DNA from: Catonia carolina
Lineage: Eukaryota; Arthropoda; Insecta; Hemiptera; Achilidae
DNA length: 64,000 nt
NCBI GenBank assembly: GCA_035578175.1
Contig: JAQMRL010000005.1
Location: forward strand, 58,571,722 to 58,635,721
Reading direction: 5' to 3'
Below the pieces are notes generated by a model, which was given only the letters and a program-made list of their open reading frames with translations, had not been told where the DNA came from and searched no databases. Of this stretch, positions 32,801 to 51,918 are shown one piece after another. The first letter of the stretch is position 1; every line of letters starts with the position of its first letter. The position numbers and the translations under genes were made by a program.

Positions 32801-32910
32801 CTGATGAAGATAATATTTATTTAGCTGCTAATTGTTATTATCCTAAACACATATTGTCTTGCATTCTGGTTAAGAGAAGGCCACAAGCAATCTAAACACC
32901 TTTATTAACA
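29860..32910. other. Long AT-rich intergenic stretch, nothing recognised
   Basis: About 3 kb with no ORF of note, no splice-flanked coding pattern and no clear repeat. It lies upstream of the RhoGAP coding start and could hold its promoter or leader exon. No core promoter could be singled out. Confidence 0.35.
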
Positions 32911-32914
32911 ATGA

Positions 32915-32980
32915 GCCAACCCAATGGCGTAGAGGTTAGCGCAACTGACTTCTACACCTAGATCCCGGGATTGATTGATT
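32915..32980 (+). repeat. SINE S1b head, truncated
   Basis: A tRNA-like head with A-box-like tggcgtagaggttagcgcaa and a decayed B box (cgggattgatt). The tail is missing; family A sequence follows. Confidence 0.55.
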
Positions 32981-32984
32981 TTTG

Positions 32985-33315
32985 ATAAGATCACAAAAAC
33001 GTGAAAAATTGCACTAATAAACTACTACATTCGATAGACTGATTTTGACGAATATGTTCATGTTGGGTTTGCTAATAGTACCTGACTTAAGTTTCAAGTT
33101 TCAACACTTACAATATTCGTTCGTGAAATATTTTGTTCACACACATACCTCAGGCATATACTTACCAATCTTTAAAAACAGTTTTTTGGGTTCAGGAGAC
33201 CTGAAAAATTTATTTCCAGTGGAAACTTGATTTTGAAAAATTGACATGAAAACAACACTTTCCTTCCCTATATATTCATATAGAGCAAGATGAAGTAAAA
33301 CCTAGTTAATCTGAA
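32985..33315 (-). repeat. Dispersed repeat family A, inverted copy
   Basis: Landmarks in reverse are acttaagtttcaagtttcaa, ttgttcacacacatacc and ctttccttccctatatat. Confidence 0.55.
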
Positions 33316-33339
33316 ACAGTTAAGTATTGGGTATTTTAT

Positions 33340-33545
33340 TTTTATTATTTTTTTTTTTTTTTTTGGTTTTACATCCGACTGTTCTGCAATTACTGCTAAT
33401 GCAGATGGTGAAGGATAAAATGATTTTTGTAACGTATGAAAATATGCCGAGCCTGAATCGGCCTTGAAATATGCGGCCTTTGGTTCAAATAGGATTCGAA
33501 CCCAAGGCCGCATGATGAGAGGCGAGCACGTTACCAGCTACAGGT
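33340..33545 (-). repeat. SINE S1a with internal rearrangement
   Basis: Minus strand: GGCCTTGGGTTCGAATCC (B box) and the tail AACAGTCGGATGTAAAACC with poly(A). An extra block near 33450-33490 partly repeats the head, so this copy looks rearranged. The 81-residue open frame on this strand is a shadow. Confidence 0.65.
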
Positions 33546-34485
33546 GGTAGGCAAGTTTTAATATTGAATTACTTGTTTGTATTTAATAGTCTATGCATAC
33601 TGTCTTGGAACATGTTAATATTGTCATCATCTTCCTTAGGCTATCCTTCTTCCAAGTTTCTTCAGGTCAACCTTAACATAACTCCTCTCCATCTCTCTAT
33701 CACTGAACGATTTCTCTTCCATTGCTCTTTTGGCATCGCTCCTTTTTCCCAATTCATCCATAACTGAACCTATCCACCGCACTCTTAGTCAACCCCTTTG
33801 TGTTTTTCCCTATATCTCCAAGAACAACATCCTTTTTGGCAGCTTTGTTTGTTCAACCCTCCTTAACAGGCTATCCATTTCCAATTGTTCCCTAATTACA
33901 TCATTTTTTATTCTATATCTTCTTGTCTTCTTCAGCATACTCCTTTTGAACTTCATCTCTGCTACTTTTTTTTTATCCAAAGCGGCAAGACAAACTCATG
34001 TTCACTCCCTCACGATGGGGGAAGTAGTGTTGGGCTCAATTGAGGCATCCTCGTCCAGCCCCAAGGAGGCCGCAACTGCCTACACCAAAAACCCGTCGCC
34101 TGGCCACTTGATCTGACATCAGCAAACAACCCTCCACCTCTCTCGGAACTATTTATACTACAAGTGATATGTTGGGCAAAAAATTTTACATGCTGTCAAC
34201 AGGGCAGGGCACGGAAGGGAACCGTAGCCTAATTCCTCTCTCACTGTCACTGACCAACACTCACTCTCTCACTTTCATTTTTCTCTTTCACCACCAGCCC
34301 AGGAAATTAGTGCTACATCATCTTTGCTACCTGAGTTCTACTCTCTAACTTCTTTCGCCCTGTCCATGTCTTGGATGCATAAGTCAAAATTACCACAAAG
34401 TAAGCACTATTCATAACATTTTTTACAATCTGTAGGAACTTTTTGGTCCCAGGATTAGATTCTCACACTTTGGAAGACTCCGCTT

Positions 34486-34645
34486 GCTTTCTGCACCCTT
34501 TTACTTTACTATTTTTCCAATTTTGCATCTGATGAGAAATCAGTTTCTAAGTTTCTTCGCACCCACTTGCTTTCACTTGCTTTCTGCACCCTTTTACTTA
34601 ACTATTTTTCCAATTTCGCATGTGATGAGAAATCAGTCCCCAAGT
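34486..34645. repeat. Tandem duplication, period 93 bp, inside the LINE
   Basis: gctttctgcacccttttact starts at 34486 and again at 34579. The following tatttttccaatttygcat and gatgagaaatcagt also repeat. 93 bp is 31 codons, so the duplication kept the LINE frame. Confidence 0.7.
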
Positions 34646-34689
34646 TTCTTTTATTTAGTTTTATTTTATTGAGTGCTGCATGAGTCTTA

Positions 34690-34805
34690 TTTTGTGTGTA
34701 GGTAGTTGTAAGAGGTGACAAGAAGATGAAAAACTGCTAGACCTGACTGGAAATTGAACCTCAGCATAGAAGCCAATTGCCCTAAACACTACACCAATGG
34801 TAAGT
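34690..34805 (-). repeat. Decayed SINE, S1b-like
   Basis: Minus strand: a tRNA-like head with AACACTACACC reversed, a B-box remnant (gaggttcaatttcc) and a partial tail. Strongly diverged. Confidence 0.4.
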
Positions 34806-35489
34806 ATATGAATTCTTTAACTTCCTTACCTCCTTACATCTTTTCTGCACCACTACTTTACTTTTTTCTATACCAAATTCCAACCACTCTCAACAATCTC
34901 CTTGTTCCACAAATCCAATGCCCTTTCCATCTTCTCCTTTATCTTTCCCCATATAATCAGATATTTTGCAAACCATAAGCTCCCAGTATTTTCCTTGGTC
35001 TATTTTTTCACTCTCTTATGTATTCCATCCATTGTAATTATGAACAGGAGGATGGACAATACAATTCTCTGTCTCAGATTACTCTCTATTGCAAACCACT
35101 CTGAAAGACCCACTCTTATCTTCACACAGCTCTTACTTGCCTCACACATACCTTTCACTACCTGCACCATCTCCTTTTCTACATCCTCTCCTCAAGGTCC
35201 CTCTGTACAGCCCCTCTATATGTGCTGTTGTATGTCTTCACTATATCTAAAAATACCATGGCTAACTTTTTATTGCTCTTATTCAATTTCTTTTCAAAAC
35301 CTTGCCTTGGTGCAAATATTAAATCTGTTGTTGCTCTCCCAAGTCTAAATCCCATTTGCTCCTCTTCTAGTTCTGTTTATATTTTCTCTCTAATGTGCCT
35401 TTCTAGGATTCTTCTGAACAGTTTCACGATGAGAGGGAGGAATAAAGAATACAGAAAGACACACCAACAGATCAATTGTTAAAAATTGG

Positions 35490-35630
35490 TTTTTGATTTC
35501 AAGGGGCAAATAAAATCATGTATTTCCGGTGAAAACTCAATTTTTAGAAAAATGAAATGAAAACAATACTTTCTCTTACTCTATATGAATATTTAGGGCA
35601 AGAGAAAGTAAAATGCAATAATCTAAAATT
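35490..35630 (-). repeat. Family A fragment
   Basis: Landmarks are tttccggtgaaaactcaat, aacaatactttctctt and agggcaagagaaagt in reverse orientation. 35640-35930 is AT-rich with nothing else seen. Confidence 0.5.
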
Positions 35631-35950
35631 ATCTAGTGATATAAGGGCCAATATTGTTGGGAAACAAAATGATCCAACAGAATACCTGGTGGATCATAAT
35701 GAAATAAATACAAACACAAAAGTTTAATCAGAGGACAACAACTTAAGATAAAATAAAAAGAATGTTCATTTGTTTTTAGTACAATGTAATCTCAGATACT
35801 ACCAAACTAATTTCAAAAATTCTTCCACTGTTGGAAACCTTACAGCTTCCTGAGTAATATAGGCTATATAGCTATATAGCTATATAGCATTATGTAATTT
35901 TTAAATTTTGAATAAGAAAGACGTAAACGTATTTTAACCCACTGGATGGT

Positions 35951-36132
35951 AAAGTCGTAGCATTTTTTTTATCTTTTTTTTGGTTTAACGTCCGACTGTT
36001 CTGCAATTACTGCTAATGCAGATGGTGAAGGATGAAATGATTTTTAGTAACGTATAAAAATATGCCATGCCTGAATGGGATTCGAACCCAAGACCGCATG
36101 ATAAGAGGCGAGCACGTTACAAAGTGGTAGCA
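35951..36132 (-). repeat. SINE S1a, 5'-truncated, with 12-bp duplication
   Basis: aaagtcgtagca (35951-35962) and aaagtggtagca (36121-36132) flank it with one mismatch. Minus strand: B-box GGGTTCGAATCCC, body TTACTAAAAATCATTTCATC and tail AACAGTCGGACGTTAAACC. It lacks the first bases of the head. Confidence 0.8.
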
Positions 36133-36199
36133 GCGAGTCAGCTGTTTGACAGCTGATGTACGGAGGTTCTATGGTTCAAATCCTAGTAGAGGTAGTTAT

Positions 36200-36606
36200 T
36201 GCTTGAGTCCCAGCTCCTTGGAGTTGGAAGAAATGCAGTGCGTTGTTATAGTAGTGGGAGAATGAATGAGTTGGTAGTGTTTCACAGCTGATATATTTGT
36301 AGTGGTAGCGTGTACTAACCAGACTAAAAAGAAATTCTTATCATCCGGCGCATTAATTTAACAAATACCTACCGGGTTATTAACTTGGTCGGATTCATAA
36401 TATTTAACTTACCAATGTTTATCAAAATATGTAAATAAATAAATGTAATAAATAAACAAATATGTTAAATACGGAAAGTTTGAAAACTAATGTTTTGTAT
36501 CAGTAATACAACAATCATTCTCCCAGCATGCATCACTCATTCATTATACCTCACCCGTACCCTTCACCCCGCAACTACACGGAGCTTGGAACTGCACAAT
36601 ACTTTT
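36200..36606. mobile_element. MITE-like core shared with 49745-50150 (inverted)
   Basis: The same roughly 400 bp occurs in reverse inside the MITE at 49542-50226. Shared blocks are gtgcgttgttatagtagtgg, atccggcgcattaatttaac, ccgggttattaactt and attctcccagcatgc. Its ends are imperfect inverted repeats of about 22 bp (tattgcttgagtcccagctc and reversed tattgtgcagttccaagctc). It interrupts SINE S2. Confidence 0.65.
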
Positions 36607-36984
36607 ATACAAATTTGAATACTAGACAGTGGTTACTGGTGTACTTTGATAGTTGGGATTCAATTAACCGTACTCTCTCAGGAATGATCAGTTTGAGTCT
36701 GTACAATACTCATTTACAAGTCGTACCACCCTCATCTTATTGGGTCAAATGGTTGCTTATTGTTCTAAATTGAGCAGATTGCAACATACACACATAAAAT
36801 TAAAAAAAAGCATTTTCACTGACTTGTTACAACTGCAACACCACTTATTTTTATGTTTTTATTACATAATTTTATTTATTACTGACATGTTTGAATTGAT
36901 TCACCATCAGAGGTTTAACATTTAAAAAACTGAAACTAAACCTATTAGAATCTGTAGACGTATTTTGTCATTCATATTCTTTTT

Positions 36985-37085
36985 TTAGGTCAACAGCCAA
37001 AAGGCTGGTTTGAACCTCGGAGGCTTTACTAAGTAAAACAAGTAGTGAGGTGGTTTACCATTGCCTTCCTCATAGTCATTTATGT
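36985..37085 (-). repeat. Repeat family B, 3' part, inverted
   Basis: Reverse of the family B end: ttaggtcaacagccaaaagg, then aacctcggaggctttacta and the accattgccttcctca block. Confidence 0.5.
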
Positions 37086-37254
37086 AAAACTGTTTAATTA
37101 TGCAAATTCAACCTCCTTAATATTCTTTGTAAATGGGCTACCATTTACAAAAAATTTAACCTTTTAATTCAAAAAGGTCTTGCTTATATTTATTAAAATG
37201 TTAGTATTTATGAAATATCTCATAATTTTCAATCTAATATTTGTTTTTCTTATT

Positions 37255-37500
37255 ACATGGTTCCTTGCCCATAACAGGCAGGTGGAGTATTAAAATATGT
37301 GCACTCAAATCTGCTAGGTCCAGGGCTACATAAAATAGTTCTGTTTCTTTTAACACAGTCAGCCTTACATAACTAAAACATGTAAGAACCGAAAAGATAG
37401 AGGTGTAAAAGACACTAGTCAGAGAATTTATTTCGTTTGAGTGTAATGTTTGCCATAAGAAATTGTCCTCAACTAAACAGTTTCTCATTAAACAGAACTC
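37255..37500 (+). repeat. Repeat family B, 5' part
   Basis: It carries cataacaggcaggtggag, the atctgctaggtccagggcta block and cactagtcagaga. The 3' half is absent here. Confidence 0.5.
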
Positions 37501-38200
37501 AAAAGATGTAGGGGTAGGCCTATATAGTGGGGTTAGTCTAAAAGAAAATTCAGATAAATCTGAAAATAACTTTTTGTATGTACAGCTATGAGGAGTTGTT
37601 TATCAATTAACAGTTCAGAATGTGATTATATTGCTTACAATGACCATTCGGCTGTAAGAACTTAATTTCTTTACTCATCTTTGTTTTTAATAGACTAACA
37701 GTTCATCTAGAATTCTGAAACTGAAGCGTTTACTGTATTTCCACAAACAAAAGCTTTCCATCTGGTTTCAATTGCTATTGTTTAGTGTACAAATGAGTAG
37801 AATACACTATACCTTATTCCACTGAACTTTGGAACTAGTGTAAACAAATAATACAAGCATACAGTTAGAATAAGTTGTAGCTGGTCCTAGTAATTTTTTT
37901 TTGCATCCAGGAGACTCCAAAGGGAGTAAGGACATGTCAAGATAAAACTGATAAACTGAAAGTTTATCACCAAAGATAAATTCATCACTTACCACCAAAA
38001 AATAATTGTTTTTGCTACTGCTTACTTCAGTAGGCTTGTCATGAACCCCATTGAATCAAATATCACACAAAATAAAAAATAAAAAAGTCAAACACAATGA
38101 TAAATTCATCACTTACCAATAATTTTTTCCTGCTACTGCTTAACTCAGTAGGCTTGTCATGAACCTCATGAAATTTTTGTAAGTTTCCCCCTTACTACTC
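37500..38200. repeat. AT-rich stretch with a tandem duplication of period 124 bp
   Basis: gataaattcatcacttacca occurs at 37975 and 38099, each followed by tgctactgctta, then cagtaggcttgtcatgaacc. No gene was recognised; the 63-residue minus ORF at 37807-37998 has no known motif. Confidence 0.5.
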
Positions 38201-38224
38201 AAGTTATTTCTACGCACTGTACTC

Positions 38225-38595
38225 TACTTACCAGATTATAAGACTGAAACCATTTAAGTTCTACGTCCCTAATACCTCTTTAACATTTTCAACAAGACTT
38301 CATGATCAACACAGTCGAAAGCTTTACTGAGATCTAAAACACAGTTAAGGCCTTCTCTCCTGCATCCAATATATCAACTATCTGCTCAAAAAGTGAGACA
38401 ATAGCAGTTTTGGTTGACTTACCCTTTTGGAAACCATGCTGATCTTTTCACATAAGGCTTTCAGTCAAAAAACTGATTAACCTAATGAACACTATCTTTT
38501 CAAAAATTTTGCCAATAGTGTTTAATATACCTATGGGCCTATAATTTTCAACTAATTGGGTATTGCCATTCTTAAACACAGCAATATTTTACTTA
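38225..38595 (-). pseudogene. Non-LTR retrotransposon RT fragment (Jockey/CR1-like)
   Basis: Minus strand: IAVFKNGNTQLVENYRPIGI, then FEKIVFIRLISFL, a stop, DQHGFQKGKSTKTAIVSL, then after a frameshift LDLSKAFDCVDHEVLLKML. These are RT motifs 1, 2 and A. The family differs from the other LINEs in the window. It is dead because of a stop and a frameshift. Confidence 0.75.
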
Positions 38596-38599
38596 TTTA

Positions 38600-41580
38600 C
38601 TTGCATCAGATCCAAAATTAGGCATCTTGTAAACGATTTACCCTCTGCTACATCACTACAAAACTATAGTAACTACTCTCTCTCTCTCAACTACCCAGCA
38701 CACACACTTTGATAGTTGCGTTCATCTGTTCTGTGTGACCAATGGAACTGAATCAAGTAACCACGTTGTGATACTTTATATGCTTACAGAAGAAAAAAAG
38801 ATAGTCTGTGCATCCATATTTTGTGGACGAGTAAAAGCTTGTGCATTTTACTTCCGTTTGTCAACAAAATTGCTTCACGATTTAATATTATACAAATAGA
38901 CATACAAAAACAGGATATAATTATGAAGATATGCATTCTGGGAAAAAAAGGTTGACTGTAACATTAAGGTAAGGGAAATTAAAACATCATAGGCTATCTT
39001 CATTAAATAGCAGGTTTTTGTTTATATTACTGTGTATTTTTGTATTACTTCAAATATACAATTTAAATATTAATTTAAACAAAGTCATTTCATATTCTAT
39101 TTGAATAATCTGCACAACTTGAATCCTAGAAAGCTGGTTTGCTTTGAATTACATCAATAAAATGTTCAACGTCCAAATATCATAAGAATTGGTTGACAAC
39201 TTGTATTGGTACAAATTCTGTTGCGTCAACACACACATGCACAATTGAATGCCTCGCTTGTTGACAAGAGTTGCGACAAAGTTAAGGGAGGTTGACAGCC
39301 ATGGTCAAAGGTTGTGCGACAGACAGTTGGATCATTTGGAACCGTGCCTCTCCTGTTGTGTGCATTGTGGTCGCGAGTTGATCATTAACAAGAGGCCCAA
39401 CAATGTTAAGCTTAACATGCAAGTTAAAACCTTAATGATTTAACCTTAGTGGTTGCTTTACAATTGTCCTGAACATTAAAAAAAAATTTATGATTAAAAT
39501 AAGGAGTATAAAATTAAAAACATTGAACAGTAAACAATTCCTTGAATTTTGTGGACCCACAAACTGGTGCACACACCCAAACAATTGAAAGTATGTGGCA
39601 TTTGGCAAAACACCGTAATAATGTAACAAAGCTGATCAATTTCATTATTTTTAAATCGTATGGATAATTTTTATGATTTTTTTATCGAATAATTTTTTAT
39701 AAGTCTTCATGACACATGTATAATAGTTAATGCTGTTGTTTTATTTCTACTATTTCATCAAGCTCACCTGCAACCCGCATGTTTCTTTGTTTCTTGTAGG
39801 ATATTGAAAAAGATCCATTTGTTCCACAGCAAATTATACCAAAGGCAATCAGTCATTTTGCTTCTAAACTTTTTTCATGCTTACTGATATCAGAAATCTT
39901 GATACTTATAATCTTATTATATTTATAATCTTGATAAGCCATAAAAACCAACCTCTGCCTTAACAGGAAATACTCATAATAAAGACTCGCCTAGAACATG
40001 GCTGTGCCATAGTTGGGTAGGTTGTTTCCCCAAAACCATAATAATCAATTTGTGTAAACAATAACTGCATTAATAACACTAATTTATGTAATCTGTTAAC
40101 ACTGTTTGATTTTTATTTATTTATCTAAGCCTTCGTTTAAACAAAACAAACTTATTTCTAATCACGTTTAATGCCGTTCAAAGAACACTACCAGGTTACT
40201 GGCGAACACAAAAATGTGGCCAGTTTGTTTTATTATCTCTTCTTTCTACACTTTGCCAGGGTAAAAAGTATTTCTTTTATTGTCGGAGTCCTAGAAAAAG
40301 GTTCATTCTAAGCCAGTATACACGATCAGTTCTTGAAAAGATGTCACAGGTTTTTTTGACAGAATTTTAAAACCAAATATATCTACAATTATATTAGTTT
40401 TAAATGAAATATTTTTATATTGATTATTAGGCTATGTATAGGTATTTCATAATTGCAGATATTGATTATAATATTTGTACATTTTTCAGTGCTGATGAGC
40501 TCTGAACGTATGCATTGCCCCCTACCTACTTCATAGCTAGCCAATGACTTGCCAGCAACATTGTCAACACTTGGTCTCGTAGATATGTAATAAATTTCGT
40601 AATCAATTATTTTGGTCTCTCAATTAAAATTATAACCTATACGCACATGCAACAGGCTGATTATGTTATATAAAGAATTGCATGTTAACGCACTCGATAA
40701 TAAAATATATGTTCAGTACAAGATGCAAGACTTTAGTGAACTACTGCGGCTCTTGTACGCATGCGCATGTAATGTTTGTCAAGCTGATACATTTGTACAA
40801 CCTGGCAATACTGGCGAGCGTTCAGATTGGTCTAAATGTGTGGAACAGCAGAGTTCATCAACCGTGAAACGCATTATAGTCTACATTCACATAATCACGT
40901 AAGAAAACTTGAGCATTTACATGATTTTTCTGTTTTTTTAGTCATAGTAATAATATCACAAATTTTATTTTATGACATTACTTGTGTTACAACTCAATTA
41001 TGCCAAATTAATTGTAAATATTAAATATGGTAAAACTATTTAATTTTTTTTGTAAACAAATACAATGGCATCAGGCCAGTTTACCATTGAAATATTGCTG
41101 TCATGGCGAATGACATTGCATCTACCAGGCTGCTATGATTACAATGAATTTAAATGTCAATAACCCCGGATCATTTATGGTGATGATGGACGCCCAAGAG
41201 GTGTCAGGCCTAAGAAATGTGAACAGCTAACAACTTATCAAACCCACGCCACATTGAATGTGTTAATTCTGTAGTCAATGCTTGATTTAAGGGACTAATT
41301 AATTGGGGGATACCAATGTCCGTTAAAAGTCATTCAGTTAATAACACAATATTGGTCATGTATAGTTAGTTGGGAGCTGACTGGTTTGCCAGTGCAAGGG
41401 AAACTGGCAACAGTGAGATGTGATGTCATAGCAATGGTTGCTTTAAATCCACATGGCAATGTGTGTACTGTTCTTTCAGAAAATATTAGCTCTTCATATG
41501 TCAATTGTTACTGTGAGACCATTCACAGTAGTTGTGTTAATTACACTCACGGCCCATCAAGTTATTAATCTAGTAGCAAG
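38600..41580. other. Intergenic, nothing recognised
   Basis: AT-rich with small ORFs only (for example 39249-39443 and 40663-40902) that show no known domain, no splice pattern and no second copy here. No promoter can be assigned. Confidence 0.35.
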
Positions 41581-41584
41581 TAAT

Positions 41585-41614
41585 CTAATATTGTTTATAT
41601 ATAAACAATATTAG
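41585..41614. repeat. Perfect 30-bp palindrome
   Basis: ctaatattgtttata followed by its exact reverse complement, no spacer. It could extrude as a hairpin or be the fused ends of a small element. No ORF near it. Confidence 0.7.
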
Positions 41615-41729
41615 CGGCCTATTTATAAACAAACTGATATAAAATATAACAATGTAGTAAAATATCAAAAACTAATAAGTTTTTTTTTACTTTATTAGGG
41701 TATTATAATAAACTTTTAGTATATCAAAG

Positions 41730-42128
41730 AGATCCACACAGCCAGTTGACAATTTAAAAATGTGCTCTGGCAATTAAGTTGTTACTGCCAGTTTTCTTTA
41801 TTGAGGAGCCTAGGACGTTGAATTGAGCTATGACTACTGTATTTATTGAAAAACAGCAATTCTTGTAAACAACTGTTTAACCTTTATGACAATCGTCCAC
41901 CATCAATACATTTAGACTGCCAGCATTTGAATGTATAATTGATCACAGCATTAAATTTGAAGTATGTATTTGAATATTGTTTATTAAAAACAGGCACCTG
42001 TGAACACTGGTACTCTAATTCTAAAACAGCATGCATTCGTTCAGTCACTTCTGGTTGAATTAACAATTAACGAGATCCACAACCAGTTAACAATTTAAAA
42101 ATGTGCTCTGGCAGTCAAGTTGTTACTA
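41730..42128. repeat. Direct repeat pair of about 55-60 bp
   Basis: agatccacacagccagttga (41730) and agatccacaaccagttaac (42073) begin two copies that continue with caatttaaaaatgtgctctg and aagttgttact. The spacing is about 343 bp. Nothing else was recognised between them. Confidence 0.55.
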
Positions 42129-42279
42129 CTATTATTATTTAATAGAGACCAATAAAGGGTCAACAGCACATTTGATCAGATATGAGAATTTGCCAAAGAC
42201 CACAGCATAAAAATCCTGTAGCAGCAGATCTGTTCCTCTCAGAAGTTAATCACTAATACTGATAGAATCAAGTAGAACA

Positions 42280-42947
42280 TTAAGGGGAGCAGACAGATGT
42301 TAATTTTTTTAAATTATCAATTTTTGATTTTACCATATATTGTATAGATCTTTTTCCCTGTTTTAATTTTTATGTAACATGACATTGGTTATTTTTTATA
42401 TTAATTAAGAATATGTTTGTACGTTGATGGTACGCAGTAAGTTTAATTCAATAATTTTTTCACATTTTTCATTCTTGTAAATTAGGATTAATATCATCGC
42501 GTTACTGCTCTCATATTACGGAGATCACATTCACGTAAAAGTACATTAGAAGGCATTGGAATTAGCTGTAACACAAGATAATATTATATTGGTGCGTTTT
42601 TGTTAGGAAGTTAATTTTAAGTGGCAATTAGTTTTTCTGTTGCGGTATTATGCTTTTATGCAAGCATTTTCTCGTATTGTATGTTTCTAAATTAGGTACA
42701 CTTTGCTTAGGAACTATTCCACCTAGGAGTAAGAAATTTTGCACTGAACGTTTTAGATGCACATAATAACATAGTTTAAAGAAACAAACTTTTTTTTAGG
42801 TTGGATAAAGATAAATGAAAAAGCTCAGGTACAAATGTATATAATTGTACTGTGCATAGGTGTCAAAGCTTTAATGGTTCCTACAAAAAATGTACTTAAG
42901 TTAGTATTGTGCGTATACGGGTAATGAAAATGATCTGCTCCCCTTAA
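42280..42947. mobile_element. MITE flanked by TTAA (piggyBac-like)
   Basis: TTAA lies at 42280-42283 and 42944-42947. The ends are inverted: left GGGGAGCAGA, right TCTGCTCCCC. TTAA target sites with G/C-run ends are characteristic of piggyBac-type elements. The 660-bp interior has no transposase. Confidence 0.7.
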
Positions 42948-42949
42948 TA

Positions 42950-43985
42950 AAAAAAAACTCTTTGGTAGATTGGTATTTCAGCCTCAGTACTACCTGTACA
43001 AAGACTTTTTACAAACATAAAAATCGTAATGCGACCCAAAACTGACTGTCCACACAGCACTTGAATTAATAAAACCAGGACAAAAGGAAACGGGAAAATT
43101 TATTTTATCAAAAACAACGTGTATAATTTGAATGATTTATTTCCCACAATAATAATAAATCTAATTATAATAATAATTCAGTTTTGAATTAAATTTTTGC
43201 ATATGGGAAAAATTTATTTATATATAAATAATACTTTGGTCTAGTGCAACCATTCATTAAAAAAAACAACAAATCAATTTACAATGGGAAAAATTCATTA
43301 ATAATTTTTAAAAATTTTATAGTAGAAAATTCTTAGTATATTAAGTTACACGATTTTAATTTTTGAGGATTACAATAGGAAGCTACAAAAAAATATCAAG
43401 AAAACCAGCGATAACATCCTCACCAAATTTTTAAAAATTTAAACAATGATCTATGTTTACTTTCAAATAAAATTCAAACAAATTATCATTTGTTAAACAT
43501 CACTATAATAAATCGTACGCGATATCGAAGCCTAATTTATCAAAATATTTTATCACCATCACGAAATCTCAGTTGATAAACAACCTCAAAATCTATCATC
43601 AATTATTAAATAAATTAATTACTTTTTAATTATCTTACATTAATTACTACAATAATAATCTATCAAAAGAAAGCTAATCAAAATTTTTGAGCTGATACTG
43701 TAATGTATAAACATTTATCGGGAATGATTTTAAAAAAAAAACATAAAAAATGGAATGCAAAATTTGTCTTTTAATTATATCTATATATTTATAAATATAT
43801 AAAGAATACAATAATAATAATTAATACAGAAAATAAATTAAAAATGATGAAAAATGTAAAAACAAACGAATGAAGATGAAAAAATATATAAATACAATAA
43901 TACGTGATTTTTCAAAGAAATGACTTGAAATTTTATAATATAAATGATAGAAAAACAAAGAAAAATTATAATAAACAAGGGTGTG
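42950..43985. other. AT-rich stretch downstream of actin, nothing recognised
   Basis: Strongly AT-rich with no coding signal. It lies beyond the likely 3' end of the actin mRNA. Confidence 0.35.
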
Positions 43986-43991
43986 TTTATT
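43986..43991 (-). terminator. Candidate actin poly(A) signal
   Basis: The minus strand reads AATAAA here, about 355 nt after the actin stop codon. Other AATAAA-like sites lie further downstream, so the choice is uncertain. Confidence 0.3.
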
Positions 43992-44345
43992 TGTGATACA
44001 ACAAATACAATTTGAAATTTACGCCTTTAAATGTATCAGAGTACAATTAATAATTTCATAAATAACGAGAAATAATATAAATAGCAAAGAGAAAAACACA
44101 AGAAAACAATCATTTACGATATCTAAAAATAAAAATGAAATATAATACAAAAAATTGAAATGACAGTTTTCTTTTATATTTCTCCTTGTGTACATGATTG
44201 TTGACAAAGACAATCATCAATGGGCTTTGGAATGGTATATCGATACATTTAAGGTCAAACGAAAAACAACAGAAGTCTTTTAGTTGTATCGGCAGCAATG
44301 ATAAACGACCATAAGAATGGGTCGCCCGATATCAAAATTGTCAGC

Positions 44346-51298
<6,953 letters not shown>

Positions 51299-51918
51299 TT
51301 TGTTTAAATTTGTTAGTTAAGACTGCAACAAATGGAAACAAACAAAACAAATTAGAAAATTATATATTCTAACAGATACATTTATAAAATTAACATTTCT
51401 ATTACAATTCTGAACTTAATTGCCCATTCAATAACATTTATATTTATATAAGATTTTAAAAATACAGCAAATGATTTTTAACTTAAAATAATTTTGTCAA
51501 CTTAACTTTACATTTAATAGAAAATTCACTAATAAAGTTGTTAAATTTTACTATACTTGGCAATATACTTAATAAGAAAATTCCTGGAAACCACAAAAAA
51601 ATTAATAACCTACAGGTTTGTATACACACTACTTAGGTTATCAATGAAAGAGTTTGTACAACCAACCCACATGACAAGATCTTGACCATAATTAACAGAT
51701 AATGAAACAGCTTCTCCATGGCCACATCAGAAAAATTAAACAAATAATAAATAGCTAACAACATTCTGTAGTTCTAATTACTTGAGAAACCAAAATCTGG
51801 CAATGACATAAAGAACTTATATCCCATAGAAGCTTTTTCTCAAAAGAAAATATAAAAATTTACCAGAGAATAATAGAACATGGCAGGAAAAAATTAATCA
51901 AAATAATGTAATTTTGTA

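Larger units (their letters stand above)
33560..35480 (-). pseudogene. LINE reverse transcriptase, long broken copy with inserts
   Basis: Read from 35480 downwards: EEEQMGFRLGRATTDLIF then KKLAMVFLDIVK (palm region A), SEWFAIESNLRQRIVLSILL then FIITMDGI (about 35000-35120), VVILTYASKTWT (about 34380), and EMKFKRSMLKKTRRY with later REMERSYVKVDLKKLG (33600-33960). Frames are broken by stops. A decayed SINE lies at 34690-34805 and a 93-bp duplication at 34486-34640. The segment 33985-34300 has a different character and may be another insert. Plus-strand ORFs here are shadows. Confidence 0.7.
35930..36800 (+). repeat. SINE S2, split by SINE S1a and by a MITE-like core
   Basis: The head starts near 35940 (actggatggtaaagtcgtag), resumes after the S1a insertion at 36121 (agtcagctgtttgacagctg, B-box ggttcaaatcc at 36172-36182) and resumes again at about 36607 (ttgaatactagacagtggtt, then gtactttgatagttggg). 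Other copies at 53030, 18205 and 60370 show the unbroken order. Confidence 0.6.

Noticed and set aside
33730..35482. Chain of plus-strand open frames of 70-148 residues, rich in Ser, Phe and Leu
   Set aside because: The minus strand here carries recognisable LINE reverse-transcriptase motifs; the plus frames are shadows of it.
37807..37998. 63-residue minus-strand ORF
   Set aside because: No recognised motif; it ends within a tandem-duplicated AT-rich region.
39249..39443. 64-residue plus-strand ORF with Cys and His residues
   Set aside because: No complete zinc-finger spacing, no splice pattern and no second copy; treated as chance.
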